NCBI GenBank assembly: GCA_016702305.1
Contig: JADJEH010000002.1
Location: forward strand, 310,001-374,000
Direction of reading: 5' to 3'
Origin: a bacterium
Lineage (GTDB): Bacteria > Electryoneota > RPQS01
Length of the DNA: 64,000 nucleotides
Below the pieces are notes generated by a model, which was not told the origin of the DNA, did not search any database, and saw only the letters and a program-made list of their open reading frames with translations. Position numbers and translations under genes: made by a program. This document shows, in pieces, positions 25,049 through 33,247 of this stretch; within the stretch, counting starts at the first letter, position 1; every line of letters starts with the position of its first letter.

Positions 25049-26046
25049 GCCGCGGCTGCCTTATCCAAAAAGCGCAGGAATGTCCCGTCGTGAATGCTTG
25101 CCCGTGCCATCAACGCTCCCTCGCGAAAGTCGGCGGCGCGTTGGGAGAGCACCAGCGCAGGCGCGCAGTTGGCAATAATCCACTCGGACAACTCCGGCTC
25201 GTTCCCCTGTGCCACGGAGCGCAACCGGGCCGCATTGGCCGTTGTATCGCCGCCGCGCACCGCGTGATGCGATGTCGGGCCGAGCCCCCACTCACTCGCC
25301 TGCCACACGCCCTCCGTAATCTCGCCATTGTAATACTGACAATAGCGGGTTGTGCCCAGCGGCGTAACTTCATCGAGTCCGCCGTCACCGTGCACGGTGA
25401 TGACAAATTCTGATCCGGCCTGGGCTAAAGTTTCCGCTACAGGCCGGAGCCAACGAGCGTGGTATACGCCAATCAGTTGCCGTTTCACTCCCGCCGGATT
25501 TGCCAACGGTCCAAGCAAGTTGAACAGCGTTCGCACTCCGAGTGCCTTGCGCACCGGCGCGACGTGTTTCATGGCCGGATGAAAATGCGGCGCGAACAGA
25601 AACGCAAACCCGCACGCGCGCAGACATCGTTCCGCATCCGGCGGGTTCAACGAGAGCGGAATACCGAGCTGCTCAAGAACATCCGCACTGCCGCAGCGCG
25701 ATGATACGGCGCGATTGCCGTGCTTGGGGACAACGGCTCCGCAGGCCGCAGCGAGCAATGCGGCGGCCGTCGAGACGTTGAAACTGTGGCTTCCGTCGCC
25801 GCCCGTTCCGCACAAGTCAACTGCTCGCGGGTCCCCGAGCGGCACCTTGGTCATGTGCCGACGCAGCGTGTCCAGGAATCCGGTTAGTTCCGCAACCGTT
25901 TCGCCACGGGCGTGCAGCGCACACAGTAGACCGGCGACCTCGATCGGGTTGGCCTGGTCGCACAGCAACAGTTCGCAGCATTGCCCGGCGTCTGTTTGGC
26001 TCAGCCTGTCACCGTGCACGACGCGCTTAAGAAAGTGGCCTATCAT
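25045..26046 (-). CDS. trpD: Anthranilate phosphoribosyltransferase
   Basis: Adds phosphoribose to anthranilate. The 333-aa product contains the PRPP-binding loop DLCGTGGDGSHSFNVSTAAALLAAACG, the KHGNRAVSSRCGSADVLE motif and LFNLLGPLANPAGVKRQLIGV. Length is typical. It is not fused to trpG, which precedes it with a 4-base overlap. Confidence 0.97.
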   Translation of the reverse strand: MIGHFLKRVVHGDRLSQTDAGQCCELLLCDQANPIEVAGLLCALHARGETVAELTGFLDTLRRHMTKVPLGDPRAVDLCGTGGDGSHSFNVSTAAALLAAACGAVVPKHGNRAVSSRCGSADVLEQLGIPLSLNPPDAERCLRACGFAFLFAPHFHPAMKHVAPVRKALGVRTLFNLLGPLANPAGVKRQLIGVYHARWLRPVAETLAQAGSEFVITVHGDGGLDEVTPLGTTRYCQYYNGEITEGVWQASEWGLGPTSHHAVRGGDTTANAARLRSVAQGNEPELSEWIIANCAPALVLSQRAADFREGALMARASIHDGTFLRFLDKAAAA

Positions 26047-26621
26047 CCCGCCGTTGTGGCCAGCGCCACGAAGTTGGCCAATAGCCGATCGCCCTCCGGA
26101 GTCAAAATGGACTCCGGATGAAACTGCACGCCTTCAACTGGTAACGTGCGATGCCTAAGCCCCATGATTTCACCTTGCTGCGTCCGTGCGGTGACTTCCA
26201 GAGCAGTTGGCAAGCCCTCTTGCGCTACGATCAGTGAATGATAGCGCCCCGCTTCAAACGGATCGGATAGACCGCGATAGAGTGTACGCCCATCGTGAAA
26301 AACACGTGTTGCTTTGCCATGCACGAGTTCCGGAGCCGCCACGACCTTTCCTCCGAAATGGAGTCCGATCATCTGGTGGCCAAGGCACACTCCCAGGATC
26401 GGCAGTTTGCCCAGCGCGGCGGCCAAGATGTCGGGCATATTCCCGGCATCTTCAGGCCGTCCCGGACCAGGCGAGAGGATCAACGCAGTGGGATTCAACG
26501 CCAAGAGCTCGGCCGCAGTGATCGCATCGTTGCGGGCGACTTCCACACGCACACCGAGTTTACCGATGGCCTGCACCAGGTTATAGGTAAAGGAGTCGTA
26601 GTTGTCGAGGACAAAGATCAT
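26043..26621 (-). CDS. trpG: Anthranilate synthase component II (glutamine amidotransferase)
   Basis: Supplies ammonia from glutamine to TrpE. The 192-aa class I amidotransferase has the oxyanion region ILSPGPGRPEDAG, the nucleophile Cys in LGVCLGHQMI, and the His/Glu pair in VQFHPESIL. In many bacteria this protein also serves as PabA; no pabB is seen in this window. Overlaps trpE and trpD by 4 bases each. Confidence 0.96.
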   Translation of the reverse strand: MIFVLDNYDSFTYNLVQAIGKLGVRVEVARNDAITAAELLALNPTALILSPGPGRPEDAGNMPDILAAALGKLPILGVCLGHQMIGLHFGGKVVAAPELVHGKATRVFHDGRTLYRGLSDPFEAGRYHSLIVAQEGLPTALEVTARTQQGEIMGLRHRTLPVEGVQFHPESILTPEGDRLLANFVALATTAG

Positions 26622-27979
26622 AACACTTCCAATGCGGCCAAGGCGCGTTCGATGGCAGCGGCCTTGTGTTCTGTTTCCAGCCGTTCCGTTTCGGCCACAC
26701 TATCGGCGACGATCCCGGCGCCGGCCTGATACGAGAGAATACCATCGCGCAGCACCGCAGTCCGCAGCATGATGCAGAATTCCGCGTCACCCTGCCGACT
26801 CAGGAAGCCCGCTGCGCCCGAGTAGAACTCACGCGGCACGGGTTCGTTGGCCAGGATGATCTCCAGCGCCCGCACCTTTGGCGCACCGCTTACGGTGCCA
26901 GCGGGAAACGACGCAGCCAATGCGTCTGCCGCTGTGCATCCTTCCCGCAGTTTGCCCCGCGCATCGCTGACCAGATGCATGACATGGCTGAAGCGGTGAA
27001 TGGTCGCCAATTCTTGGACGCGTACCGATCCGAATTCGCAAGCGCGCCCCAGATCGTTGCGTGCCAGATCCACGAGCATCATGTGTTCGGCGCGCTCCTT
27101 TGGGTCGGCCCGTAATTCACGTTCAAGTCGTGCATCATCGGCGTCGGTCTCGCCGCGGGGCCGTGTTCCGGCGATTGGGTTGATGCGCACCTCGCCCTGA
27201 CTCACTCCAACCTGTAATTCCGGCGACGCGCCAATGAACGTTCCGACGGGCGTCTCATGATAGAACATGAACGGTGACGGATTAACACGCCGCAGCGCAC
27301 GATAGAGCTGAAAAGCATCGCCCTCCGCTGCGCGGGAGAATCGTTGGGACAGCACGCCTTGGAAAATGTCACCCGCCGCGATATGCCGTTTAAGAGTGTC
27401 TACTGATCGGCGAAAGTCAGCCGGATCAAAACTGCTCTCCCGCGCTCCGGTGCGAAAGGGCACGGTTGTAGCGGGGACGGGCCCGGCCAGAATGCCCGCC
27501 CACTCACGCAGCACGTCGTCGTTACCTTGCGCATCCCGGTCAACGAGCCGCACTTCATGTCGCAAGTGATCGAAGATAACAAAATGACGATAGTCTCCCA
27601 GCCAGGCCACTGGTGCCTTTCCGCGCTTGGCCGGATCCAGCCGTTCGAGCTCGTGTATCCAGTCAAAGCCAATCACTCCGACCAGTCCGCCGCCGAACGG
27701 TAGTTGAGCTGGGACTCGGTCTCCTTCGCGGCATTCAAACGCGGCCAGTAACTCCTTGAGTGTTCCCTGGGTTACCATGCCTTTGATATTCGAAACCGCC
27801 CGACCCGGTTCGGGGCAGTGCACCTGTCCGCCGGGATCCAACCCGAGCAGGGAGTAGCGCCCGAAGCGCTCGCCGCCCGTCGCGCTTTCCATCAGAAACG
27901 GAGCGCGCCCGTGCGCCCGCAGCTTCAGGAAGGCCGCGACTGGAGTCAGCAAGTCAGAAGGAAGGGATAGGATTTTCAT
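26618..27979 (-). CDS. trpE: Anthranilate synthase component I
   Basis: Makes anthranilate from chorismate and ammonia. The 453-aa protein has the N-terminal feedback site (FLMESATGGERFGRYSLLG) and the chorismate-binding core PIAGTRPRGETDADDARLERELRADPKERAEHMMLVDLARNDLG, VMHLVSDARG, FPAGTVSGAPKVRALEII and QAGAGIVADSVAETERLETEHKAAA. First structural gene of the operon, directly after an attenuator, so regulated by tryptophan both at enzyme level and by transcription termination. Confidence 0.97.
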   Translation of the reverse strand: MKILSLPSDLLTPVAAFLKLRAHGRAPFLMESATGGERFGRYSLLGLDPGGQVHCPEPGRAVSNIKGMVTQGTLKELLAAFECREGDRVPAQLPFGGGLVGVIGFDWIHELERLDPAKRGKAPVAWLGDYRHFVIFDHLRHEVRLVDRDAQGNDDVLREWAGILAGPVPATTVPFRTGARESSFDPADFRRSVDTLKRHIAAGDIFQGVLSQRFSRAAEGDAFQLYRALRRVNPSPFMFYHETPVGTFIGASPELQVGVSQGEVRINPIAGTRPRGETDADDARLERELRADPKERAEHMMLVDLARNDLGRACEFGSVRVQELATIHRFSHVMHLVSDARGKLREGCTAADALAASFPAGTVSGAPKVRALEIILANEPVPREFYSGAAGFLSRQGDAEFCIMLRTAVLRDGILSYQAGAGIVADSVAETERLETEHKAAAIERALAALEVL

Positions 27980-27983
27980 CGGC

Positions 27984-28021
27984 TAAGAAACAAAAAGACC
28001 ACGCAAGCTTGGTGCGTGGTC
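27984..28021 (-). terminator. trp attenuator: terminator hairpin before trpE
   Basis: On the leftward strand, GACCACGCA / TGCGTGGTC (9-bp stem, 7-nt loop) followed by TTTTTGTTTCTT, ending 5 bases before the trpE ATG. The upstream copy GCGTGGT inside the leader ORF (plus-strand 28065-28071) can pair with the same ACCACGC arm and so form the competing antiterminator. Confidence 0.9.
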
Positions 28022-28048
28022 AGCGAGGATTCGGACTTTCCGGTCCGT

Positions 28049-28102
28049 TCAGACAATGCTCCCCACCACGCTGTCCAACGGCCAGCGCCAAACCCATGTC
28101 AT
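28049..28102 (-). CDS. trpL: trp leader peptide with three Trp codons
   Basis: A 17-codon ORF encoding MTWVWRWPLDSVVGSIV, with TGG at codons 3, 5 and 7, lies between the trp promoter and the terminator before trpE. A stalled ribosome at these codons would cover segment 1 (the CTCCACC and CGCTG sequences) that otherwise pairs with segment 2 (GGTGGGGAG and CAGCG), freeing segment 2 to pair with segment 3 and cancelling the terminator. This is the logic of enteric trp attenuation. The ribosome binding site is poor. Identification rests on codon content, position and the alternative pairings. Confidence 0.85.
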   Translation of the reverse strand: MTWVWRWPLDSVVGSIV

Positions 28103-28148
28103 GGAGGTGGAGTGAAGTTGTTGCGGGGTGCGATTGCGCATAATTCCC

Positions 28149-28177
28149 AATATAAGAGCAGAGGCGGCGAAAGTCAA
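28149..28177 (-). promoter_or_regulatory. Promoter of the trp operon
   Basis: Minus strand TTGACT, 17-base spacer, TATATT. Transcription would start near 28142, about 40 bases before the leader peptide. Same -35 and -10 hexamers as the rightward promoter at 28366. Confidence 0.8.
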
Positions 28178-28365
28178 GCACTCGACGCCGAAAACGTGAG
28201 TCCGGTGCCTCGCCTCCTCACATTCGGGGGCATACTCGCCCGGATCCGGCCGCGCGGGTCATCAGGCAAATTAAGGCTCTATTTGCGTTTAGGTTATCCA
28301 TGTTGACCCGCCCGCCAAGTCACACCCTTTACTCTCAGGAAAATGAAAGAGTTGGTGGCAATTGG

Positions 28366-28394
28366 TTGACTTCTGACATGCTACGAAATATATT
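28366..28394 (+). promoter_or_regulatory. Promoter of the sorting-domain protein gene
   Basis: TTGACT, 17-base spacer, TATATT; the start codon is about 50 bases downstream. Between this and the trp promoter (28178-28365) no gene or other signal was recognised. Confidence 0.75.
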
Positions 28395-28448
28395 AGCTAT
28401 ACTGCAACCGCATCAACTTGTCAACATGAAAGGTCACGGAGCAGTTCC

Positions 28449-30098
28449 ATGAAAAATCTTAAGTATTTGTTTTTCTGTTTAGCCCTGGTAGCACTCAGCG
28501 CGGGTAGCGCTCAGGCTGCGATCGGTTGGGCGGGTCAAATTTGGCCGAACAGCGGTCTGACTTACCTGCCGAACCAGAACATCGGCGTCTACGTTCAGGT
28601 GTGGAAGGGTGGTTGCACCGATCCCGCCGGTCCCTGCGCGGACATTGCCGGAACGTTGTTTTACAAGCGTGCCAGCGAAGGCGCGTACTCGTCCGTGCCG
28701 CTGGCGTTCAATACGCAAATCGGTGCCAACGATGAATGGTGGGGTGAGATTCCGGCTCTGGCCCTGAATGGTGGCGAGCAGGAGTATTTCTATGTCGAAC
28801 TGACCGACCTCAGCGACGGTTCGATTTATGTTGGTGCGCAGGATCAGGCTGGCAACAACCCGCCGTTCGTTCTGAACATTCAGCCGGGCCTGTCGCGCGA
28901 CGTGGCCGTGACGTTCCGTGTAGACATGAATTGTGTTAATCCGGCCCTGTTCGCGGGCGGCATGTTCTTCACCGGCGACTTCTTTGGTTGGGGCATGTGC
29001 AACCCCGGTGGTGCGATGACGGACGCGGATAACGATGGCATCTGGGAAGGCACGTTGACATTCCCGGGCGGTTACAATGCTTTCATCCAGTACAAGTTCC
29101 AGCGCAACGACGGCACGACCTGTAATTGGGAATGCGGCGGCAACCACACGGCGACGATTGACGACAGCCAGCCGACTCAGACGCTTGATGTCATTCAGTA
29201 CTGCTGTGAATCATGGGGTCCGCAAGAGATCAGCACGGCCGGTTCCTATTGCGTCAGCCTCTGCTGCTGCTCGAACGAACTGTGGGTGCGTTTGAACACG
29301 ACGTACAATCCGCCGATCATCAGCGGCTTCTCGTATGTTCCGGGCTGCGTGGATTGCGGTGGCGAGTGCACACCGGGCAGCGGCGACGTGACGTATGAAG
29401 TGCGTCAGGGCGGCGACGGTAACTGGTACATGGTGCTGTGCCTCGCTCCGGAAGCGGGCTTGCAGATTCCTCCGGGTGAAGACGTCTATGCGGGCTGCTT
29501 CTGCATCACGATTGACGGAATTTTGCCGGTCGAGATGGCCGCGTTTGACGCCGTGGGCATGGTGAATGCGGTGCGCGTGGATTGGACGACTGCTACCGAG
29601 CAGGCGACCAGCCATTTCATCATCGAACGTTCGACCGACCAAGCGAATTGGACGGGCATCGCTCAGGTGGCGGCGCGTGGCGAGAGCTCCTCGGAGACTC
29701 GTTACAGCTACACCGACACCGCTGTCGAAACCGGCGTGACCTATAGCTACCGCTTGACGGTGGTGGACGTGAACGGTTCGCGGACGACGCATGCGCAGAT
29801 CGCCAGCGCTTCGCCGATCGGTGAGGGCGTGGTGACGGAGTTTGCGCTGGCGCAGAACTTCCCGAACCCCTTCAACCCCGAAACCAACATCAGCTACACG
29901 CTGGCTGAAGTTTCCAAGGTGACCTTGAAGGTCTTCACCGTGACGGGCGCCGAAGTGGCGACGTTGGTGAATGGCACGCAGGAAGCCGGTAGCTTCAATG
30001 TCACGTTCAACGCGGCCTCGCTGCCGTCGGGCGTGTACTTCTACCGTCTCGAAGCGGGCAGCTTCACGGCCACGCACAAGATGTTGCTGTTGAAGTAA
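28449..30098 (+). CDS. Secreted beta-domain protein with type IX-style sorting domain
   Basis: The 549-aa product has a GGAG ribosome site and a signal peptide (MKNLKYLFFCLALVALSAGSAQA). Residues about 25-145 form an immunoglobulin-like/E-set module, and 150-255 a module with TFRVDMNC...GDFFGWG...DGIWEGTLTFPGGYNAFIQYKF, resembling starch-binding or glycogen-binding CBM folds. A cysteine-rich stretch (YCCESWG, SLCCCSNELWV) follows, then an FN3-like module (about 365-455) and the sorting domain from about 465 (LAQNFPNPFNPETNISY to KMLLLK). Surface or released protein, perhaps binding polysaccharide; this last point is an inference from fold resemblance only. Confidence 0.8.
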   Translation: MKNLKYLFFCLALVALSAGSAQAAIGWAGQIWPNSGLTYLPNQNIGVYVQVWKGGCTDPAGPCADIAGTLFYKRASEGAYSSVPLAFNTQIGANDEWWGEIPALALNGGEQEYFYVELTDLSDGSIYVGAQDQAGNNPPFVLNIQPGLSRDVAVTFRVDMNCVNPALFAGGMFFTGDFFGWGMCNPGGAMTDADNDGIWEGTLTFPGGYNAFIQYKFQRNDGTTCNWECGGNHTATIDDSQPTQTLDVIQYCCESWGPQEISTAGSYCVSLCCCSNELWVRLNTTYNPPIISGFSYVPGCVDCGGECTPGSGDVTYEVRQGGDGNWYMVLCLAPEAGLQIPPGEDVYAGCFCITIDGILPVEMAAFDAVGMVNAVRVDWTTATEQATSHFIIERSTDQANWTGIAQVAARGESSSETRYSYTDTAVETGVTYSYRLTVVDVNGSRTTHAQIASASPIGEGVVTEFALAQNFPNPFNPETNISYTLAEVSKVTLKVFTVTGAEVATLVNGTQEAGSFNVTFNAASLPSGVYFYRLEAGSFTATHKMLLLK

Positions 30099-30163
30099 CC
30101 AGCGTGGACGCTGGACCCGGTTGCCGCTAGCGCGTGACGCTTGGCGAAATCGGACAGACATTA

Positions 30164-30191
30164 AGCGGGCCGCTCGAAAGAGCGGCCCGCT
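30164..30191 (+). terminator. Terminator after the sorting-domain protein gene
   Basis: Perfect 12-bp stem AGCGGGCCGCTC / GAGCGGCCCGCT with a GAAA tetraloop, followed by tgcatt. Confidence 0.8.
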
Positions 30192-30288
30192 TGCATTAGA
30201 GGCCACGCCGGTCAGAGAAGATGCCCCTCCGCTGGCTTCTCAACTTTCTAAGTGCTATTTTCTGTAATCCCAACCGGAGGCCACGAAA

Positions 30289-30414
30289 ATGCAAACGCGA
30301 ATTCTATCTGTATTCAATCTTCTGAAGCGGGTGGGGTTCGCGGTTTTGTTGTTGGGTGAGTTCGCAATGACTTGTACCGACGTTAAGGCAAACTGGAGGA
30401 CAGAACAATGTTAA
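30289..30414 (+). CDS. Small membrane-type ORF, 41 aa
   Basis: Starts 8 bases after a GGAGG site and encodes MQTRILSVFNLLKRVGFAVL followed by LLGEFAMTCTDVKANWRTEQC. One hydrophobic segment is present. Its end overlaps the start of the next exported fragment by 7 bases, so the two may be coupled. It resembles nothing I recognise and could be a leader ORF or a remnant belonging to the damaged gene behind it. Confidence 0.45.
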   Translation: MQTRILSVFNLLKRVGFAVLLLGEFAMTCTDVKANWRTEQC

Positions 30415-30614
30415 GACTTATCATTTCCTTAGTTATGGCTTGCGCAGTCCATGCCCAAGAGGTCATCTGGGTAAGGAACGGCGAAACAGCGGATGCGCAC
30501 TTCGGTCAATGTATTTACCCGCTCGGGGATCAGAACGAAGATGGCTATGCAGATTGGATGGTTTTTCAGCTTCTTCCCGCGGCGGCACCCGGTGCGGGTG
30601 CCCCAAAACGTTGA
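30408..30614 (+). pseudogene. Truncated FG-GAP/integrin-repeat-like exported protein
   Basis: A strong ribosome site (GGAGG, 8 bases) and a signal peptide (MLRLIISLVMACAVHA|Q) lead into VIWVRNGETADAHFGQCIYP then LGDQNEDGYADWMVF. The HFGxxIxxLGDxNxDGYxDxxV pattern is the first FG-GAP repeat seen at the start of large FCB secreted proteins. After MVF the similarity stops and an unrelated 15-residue tail ends at a stop codon; intact relatives have hundreds more residues. I read this as a gene cut short by deletion or rearrangement. A terminator remains about 100 bases downstream. Confidence 0.6.
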
Positions 30615-30715
30615 TTGCCCGCTTTTGTCATTCTTTGTAAGAGTCACCTCGAACGCCTCTTCGGAATAGGAGTTCCTGCCGCGAGTACCCCTAACGCACG
30701 CAGATAGTACGACAA

Positions 30716-30745
30716 AAAGCCCCGAACCAAAAGGTCCGGGGCTTT
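30716..30745 (+). terminator. Terminator after the truncated gene
   Basis: AAAGCCCCGAACC / GGTCCGGGGCTTT, 13-bp stem with one mismatch, AAAA loop, A-run before and T-run after; probably also ends the leftward lipoprotein operon that stops at 30806. Confidence 0.8.
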
Positions 30746-30805
30746 GTAATTCAGGTTGTTCGAGTTGCGGGGGGATTGCCATCCACGCACCGAGCGAAGA
30801 CTAAA

Positions 30806-31435
30806 TTACCTCAAGACAAACGTCAACGCGCCATTCTTCAAAATTCTGTACAGCGTCAGCGCGATCTCGCGGTTGGTTTGCACTTCGAAGTGATCGACGC
30901 CGCGAAAACCCTCCAGCCAGAAATGGAGCTTCTGGCGGAACGGCACTTCGATCTTGACGGGCGTTCCCTCCGGAGTCGAGTGCACGAGCAGCCGCGGCCC
31001 ATTGTACCATTTGATCTCAAACGCCACAGGAATCTCGCGCTGCAACAGCGTCGGATCCATGTCCATGGCGTCGCTGACGATCTTCAATAGCGTATCCGGG
31101 AAACGTGGTTCGTACTCCATCAAGCGCAGCGATTCGACCGAGAAGAGCAGCGTAGAATCCGGCTGGAAGTCTGCGATCACATCGCGCACGGGCAGCTTGG
31201 CCGTGTTGGAGTCTTCCTGCATCGTCCAGACTATCGCATTGCCCAACTTGAGCGTCATCGCGTTGGATTTCGCGTCGAGCACCAGATACGGCTTGTTGAG
31301 CTTGATCAGCTCGTTCTGCGCGGTGAGCAACTTCCATTCGCGTGACAACGAATCGGCCGCGGTATCACCGCCGTCCAGCGCGGTGCATTGCGAAAGCGCA
31401 AAGACAGCGAGGAATAGTGCGGACTTAGAGGACAT
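30806..31435 (-). CDS. Lipoprotein of unknown function next to an L,D-transpeptidase
   Basis: Start 31435 gives a lipoprotein signal (MSSKSALFLAVFALSQC). The 209-aa product has heptad-like LTAQNELIKLNKPYLVLDAKSNAMTLKLGNAIVW. A short segment of this kind (a phrase on lifelong residues such as PYLVLDxxxNxMxL) resembles the first strand of YkuD domains, but no catalytic HxGC is present. It overlaps the upstream L,D-transpeptidase gene by 11 bases and is last in that operon. It may be a catalytically dead relative or partner of the transpeptidase; function unknown. Confidence 0.65.
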   Translation of the reverse strand: MSSKSALFLAVFALSQCTALDGGDTAADSLSREWKLLTAQNELIKLNKPYLVLDAKSNAMTLKLGNAIVWTMQEDSNTAKLPVRDVIADFQPDSTLLFSVESLRLMEYEPRFPDTLLKIVSDAMDMDPTLLQREIPVAFEIKWYNGPRLLVHSTPEGTPVKIEVPFRQKLHFWLEGFRGVDHFEVQTNREIALTLYRILKNGALTFVLR

Positions 31436-32066
31436 AGACTCCGGTGCCGATGGGCACCTTCTCATAAAAGAACTTTAAATCATCCGAGCCTAAACGCACA
31501 CAGCCGTGACTGACGGACATCCCGAGCAAACGTTCATACAGTGTGCCGTGAATGAAGTAGCCATCGCCGAATCCCATCGCATAATCACCCATCACGTTGG
31601 GATCAAGCCGGTCGGCATTGCTTGTCGGCACGGCTTCACCCTCTTCAATGAAGGCCCAGTCAGGCTTGCGCCACCACGGTTCAACAATTTTGTTCTTGAT
31701 CGCGAACACACCGCTCGGCGTGTGGAAAACCCACTTCTTCCCGGACTTCGGGTCGGTCAACTCACCGCCGGAACCGGTCGAGCACACGGCCTTGTAGAAG
31801 ACAGAGTCAGCGCTACGGTAATAGGCGTGATTCGTTTGCGAATCAATCACGATGTACTTGCCCTTGGGGATCGTCTTCTCGATCTCCTTGCGCAAGCGCT
31901 TCACGTCTTTGGCCAGGTCCTTCTCGCCGGGCTTGATGCTCAACACGGAGTCAAAGTGCGCCAGCGTTTCCGGCGGCGCAATCGTGACTGGCTTCTCGGC
32001 CAGAGCGAAGACTCCGCCGACCATCAGTCCGGCCAATACGATGAGTACAATCAGCGCGATTTTCAC
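31425..32066 (-). CDS. L,D-transpeptidase (YkuD family)
   Basis: The GTG at 32066 is chosen: AGGGGA precedes it by 4 bases and it overlaps the previous stop (GTGA). Frames from further upstream have no signal sequence. The 213-aa protein has an N-terminal membrane anchor (VKIALIVLIVLAGLMVGGVFAL), then a YkuD domain: YIVIDSQTNHAYYR, VFHTPSGVFAIKNK, YFIHGTLYERLLG and the catalytic SHGCVRLGSDD (Cys near residue 188). Such enzymes make 3-3 peptidoglycan crosslinks or attach proteins to peptidoglycan. Encoded with a second transpeptidase and two lipoproteins. Confidence 0.9.
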   Translation of the reverse strand: MKIALIVLIVLAGLMVGGVFALAEKPVTIAPPETLAHFDSVLSIKPGEKDLAKDVKRLRKEIEKTIPKGKYIVIDSQTNHAYYRSADSVFYKAVCSTGSGGELTDPKSGKKWVFHTPSGVFAIKNKIVEPWWRKPDWAFIEEGEAVPTSNADRLDPNVMGDYAMGFGDGYFIHGTLYERLLGMSVSHGCVRLGSDDLKFFYEKVPIGTGVYVL

Positions 32067-33127
32067 GGTGTCCCCTCGAGTTTGCGGACAATCGTAACGG
32101 GAGTGCCTACACTCGCGTACTTCATGAGTTCGAGCATGTCGCGGTCGGCCAGCGCCACACAGCCGTCGGTCCAATTCTTGTTTTGACCGCCGTGACCATG
32201 AATTTCGATCAACTTGCCAATGCCGGCGCGCTTGGAGACTCGTCCGCTCCGCTTGTTTGCGGCGAACCGCTTCTTGTCGTCGTCATTCGGGTAGTTCAAC
32301 AGGAGCGCCTTGTAATAGCGGCTCGAGTGCTTGACTTCCGTGACACGATACGTGCCTTCCGGCGTGGCTCCATCTCCGGCGAACATCTTCTGGTAGGCTG
32401 CGTTGAAGCCCAGGTCGCAGCGATACGTCTTGAGCTTCTTGCCGTTATCGTATAGGTGCAGTTCGTGCTCTTCTTTGTCAACAATAATCGCGACTCTGCC
32501 GGTCTGGCGGCTGTCGGCCAGCGTGCTGGCCACCCAGCGCTTGGCGGCGCGAATCCGGTCAAGTTCATCGGCGTCCTGATGATTGATCACGTCGCGCAGC
32601 GCGGTCAACTGCTCGCGGCACTCCTGTGCGGAATTCAGTGCGCCGTCAATGTCCTCTTGCTTGAGCAGGCTCATCGCCGTAACCTGACTCATCTGCGCCA
32701 TCGTGAACAGCTTCTCGGCCCGGTAAAGCGTCAGCTTGTCGTCCAGCGATTGCCGCCACTCCATCAGGTCGGCGGCCAGATCGGTCAATTCGGTTTCAGC
32801 ATGGAGCAGCGCGGTTTCCCGGCGGACGCGCGCGGAGTCCTCGGCCGAGCGGAGTAGGGTACCGGCGAAGGCGATGATCGAGTCGGCGGAATCATAGTTG
32901 CGCATGACCGACAAGCGACCCTGCTGATAGGCCATCTCTTCGCGCGCTTTCTGAACCGCGACTTCGGCCGCCTCAAGCTCTTCTTTAGCATATTTATTAG
33001 CGAATCCGCTGCGGGCGTTGCCGAGGGCGGATTCGATGCGGACCATGTCCACCAGCGGCGGTATGTCGCACCCCTGCCAGAAGATAGTGAGGAGAAGGGG
33101 GACGATCAGGAGCCAGCGACGTTTCAT
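32063..33127 (-). CDS. Lipoprotein with coiled-coil region and C-terminal L,D-transpeptidase domain
   Basis: A 354-aa protein with a lipobox (LLTIFWQGC). Residues about 30-200 form a helical, DUF4398-like region (KEELEAAEVAVQKAREEMAYQQGRL). The C-terminal YkuD domain runs from about 210 (VAIIVDKEEHELHLYDNGKK) through DGATPEGTYRV to IEIHGHGG...WTDGCVALADRD, with the catalytic Cys near residue 322. The lipid anchor and long helical arm would place the crosslinking domain at a set distance from the membrane. Stop overlaps the next transpeptidase start by 4 bases. Confidence 0.88.
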   Translation of the reverse strand: MKRRWLLIVPLLLTIFWQGCDIPPLVDMVRIESALGNARSGFANKYAKEELEAAEVAVQKAREEMAYQQGRLSVMRNYDSADSIIAFAGTLLRSAEDSARVRRETALLHAETELTDLAADLMEWRQSLDDKLTLYRAEKLFTMAQMSQVTAMSLLKQEDIDGALNSAQECREQLTALRDVINHQDADELDRIRAAKRWVASTLADSRQTGRVAIIVDKEEHELHLYDNGKKLKTYRCDLGFNAAYQKMFAGDGATPEGTYRVTEVKHSSRYYKALLLNYPNDDDKKRFAANKRSGRVSKRAGIGKLIEIHGHGGQNKNWTDGCVALADRDMLELMKYASVGTPVTIVRKLEGTP

Positions 33128-33172
33128 GCGATGCGGGTTACGAATGTTGCAATTTCTTTAAGTTTAGAGCAT

Positions 33173-33205
33173 ACAGGGAGCCGCACACTGGTTGCGGCTC
33201 CCTGT
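33173..33205 (-). terminator. Terminator after the helical lipoprotein gene
   Basis: Perfect 13-bp stem ACAGGGAGCCGCA / TGCGGCTCCCTGT in the gap between the lipoprotein gene and the transpeptidase operon. Confidence 0.75.
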
Positions 33206-33247
33206 ATATTACTCGATAGACCGGCCGCAGGTTGCGGCAGGGGGAAG

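Noticed and set aside
27980..28145. T-box or TRAP-type control of the trp leader
   Set aside because: No T-box sequence and no series of spaced GAG/UAG triplets; a leader ORF with three Trp codons explains the terminator better.
29211..30206. 331-codon minus-strand frame opposite the sorting-domain protein
   Set aside because: Arg/His-rich shadow; no ribosome site or domain, and it crosses a clear terminator.
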